Shown here piece by piece: positions 63,750-64,000 of a stretch of DNA of 64,000 nucleotides (positions are counted from its first letter, which is position 1; the number at the start of each line of letters is the position of its first letter). The notes beneath the pieces were generated by a model. The model worked only from the letters and a program-made list of their open reading frames with translations, ran no database searches and was not told the origin of the DNA. The DNA is from Nocardia inohanensis NBRC 100128. Lineage in GTDB: Bacteria; Actinomycetota; Actinomycetes; Mycobacteriales; Mycobacteriaceae. Position numbers and translations under genes: made by a program. The stretch covers positions 186,001 to 250,000 of the forward strand of contig NZ_BDBK01000007.1 in NCBI RefSeq assembly GCF_001612945.1, written 5' to 3'.

Positions 63750-63847
63750 GCGTCCGGCAGGTAGTCAGGCGTCCAGAAACGGTGTCGCGCAAGCGAACAC
63801 CGCGCGTCCGGCTGCCCAGATCGGCTTCGCGACCGTAAAATCGGGCG

Positions 63848-64000
63848 GTGGTCATCCCCGAACAGCCCATCGGCGTCCCCGTCGAGCATGAGCATGCGAC
63901 GACGGTATTGCTGCTCGGCGTGCTCAGCTTGTTCTGTTGCGGGATCCTCGGGCCGATGGCCTGGGTGCTCGGTCGGCGCGCCCTGAACGACATCGAGGCC
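63848..64000 (+). CDS. DUF4190 membrane protein (partial, runs off the window)
   Basis: GTG at 63848 opens MVIPEQPIGVPVEHEHATTV, followed by a membrane segment (LLLGVLSLFCCGILGPMAWVLG) and RRALNDIEA. That is the DUF4190 start; the second segment lies beyond base 64000. Role unknown. Confidence 0.75.
   Translation, partial: MVIPEQPIGVPVEHEHATTVLLLGVLSLFCCGILGPMAWVLGRRALNDIEA

Overview
The window is high-GC actinobacterial DNA, most likely from a mycolic-acid-containing member of the Mycobacteriales; Nocardia or a close relative such as Rhodococcus fits best. This rests on gene content and order, not on a search. It holds a large part of a cholesterol/steroid catabolism locus, including a close match to the regulator KstR, next to a block syntenic with M. 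tuberculosis Rv3574 to Rv3589 (kstR, rlmB, cysS, ispF, ispD, carD, lpqE, radA, disA, a membrane protein, canB, mutY). No rRNA, tRNA, CRISPR array, transposase or phage gene was seen.

Layout. (1) 1-4467: end of fadD3, an enoyl-CoA hydratase and fadE31/32/33-type acyl-CoA dehydrogenases, i.e. ring C/D (HIP) degradation, closed by a hairpin. (2) 4584-9896: miscellaneous genes (a 26-codon ORF, a broken glycoside hydrolase, amino acid permease, DUF427 protein, sirtuin, AraC regulator, cupin). (3) 9910-23176: ring A/B degradation, with kshA diverging from hsaADCB and kstD diverging from hsaEGF, plus the hydratase chsH3. A quinone-oxidoreductase/AraC pair is embedded in it. (4) 23307-38474: accessory and housekeeping genes (DUF433, mycoredoxin-like, AraC, KptA, a MoxR/DUF58 operon, UDP-sugar dehydrogenase plus GT4, ZapE, two TetR systems, an LLM flavoenzyme). 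(5) 38587-46374: six-gene side-chain operon fadE34-chsE1-chsE2-chsH2-chsH1-ltp2 diverging from kstR. (6) 46657-64000: a trehalose-phosphatase/GH15 fusion, a zinc-type ABC importer, then mutY, canB, disA, radA, lpqE, carD, ispD, ispF, cysS, rlmB and the start of a DUF4190 protein.

How it works together. Side-chain beta-oxidation (FadE34, ChsE1/E2, ChsH1/H2, Ltp2, ChsH3) shortens the sterol tail. KstD and KshA open ring B. HsaA/B hydroxylates the aromatised ring A, HsaC cleaves it, HsaD hydrolyses the product, and HsaE/F/G take the C5 fragment to pyruvate and propionyl-CoA. FadD3 and FadE31-33 process the remaining HIP rings. Five sites matching, or one base from, TnnAACnnGTTnnA sit at the three divergent promoters kshA/hsaA, kstD/hsaE and fadE34/kstR, so KstR probably controls all of them and itself.

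The most interesting non-textbook observations are competing hairpins behind kstD, the same terminator sequence at both outer ends of the kstD/hsaE divergon, a DisA with RHK instead of RHR, a fused T6P-phosphatase/GH15 enzyme, two clear TetR operator sets, a 19-bp tandem repeat behind lpqE, and several unannotated-looking small ORFs.
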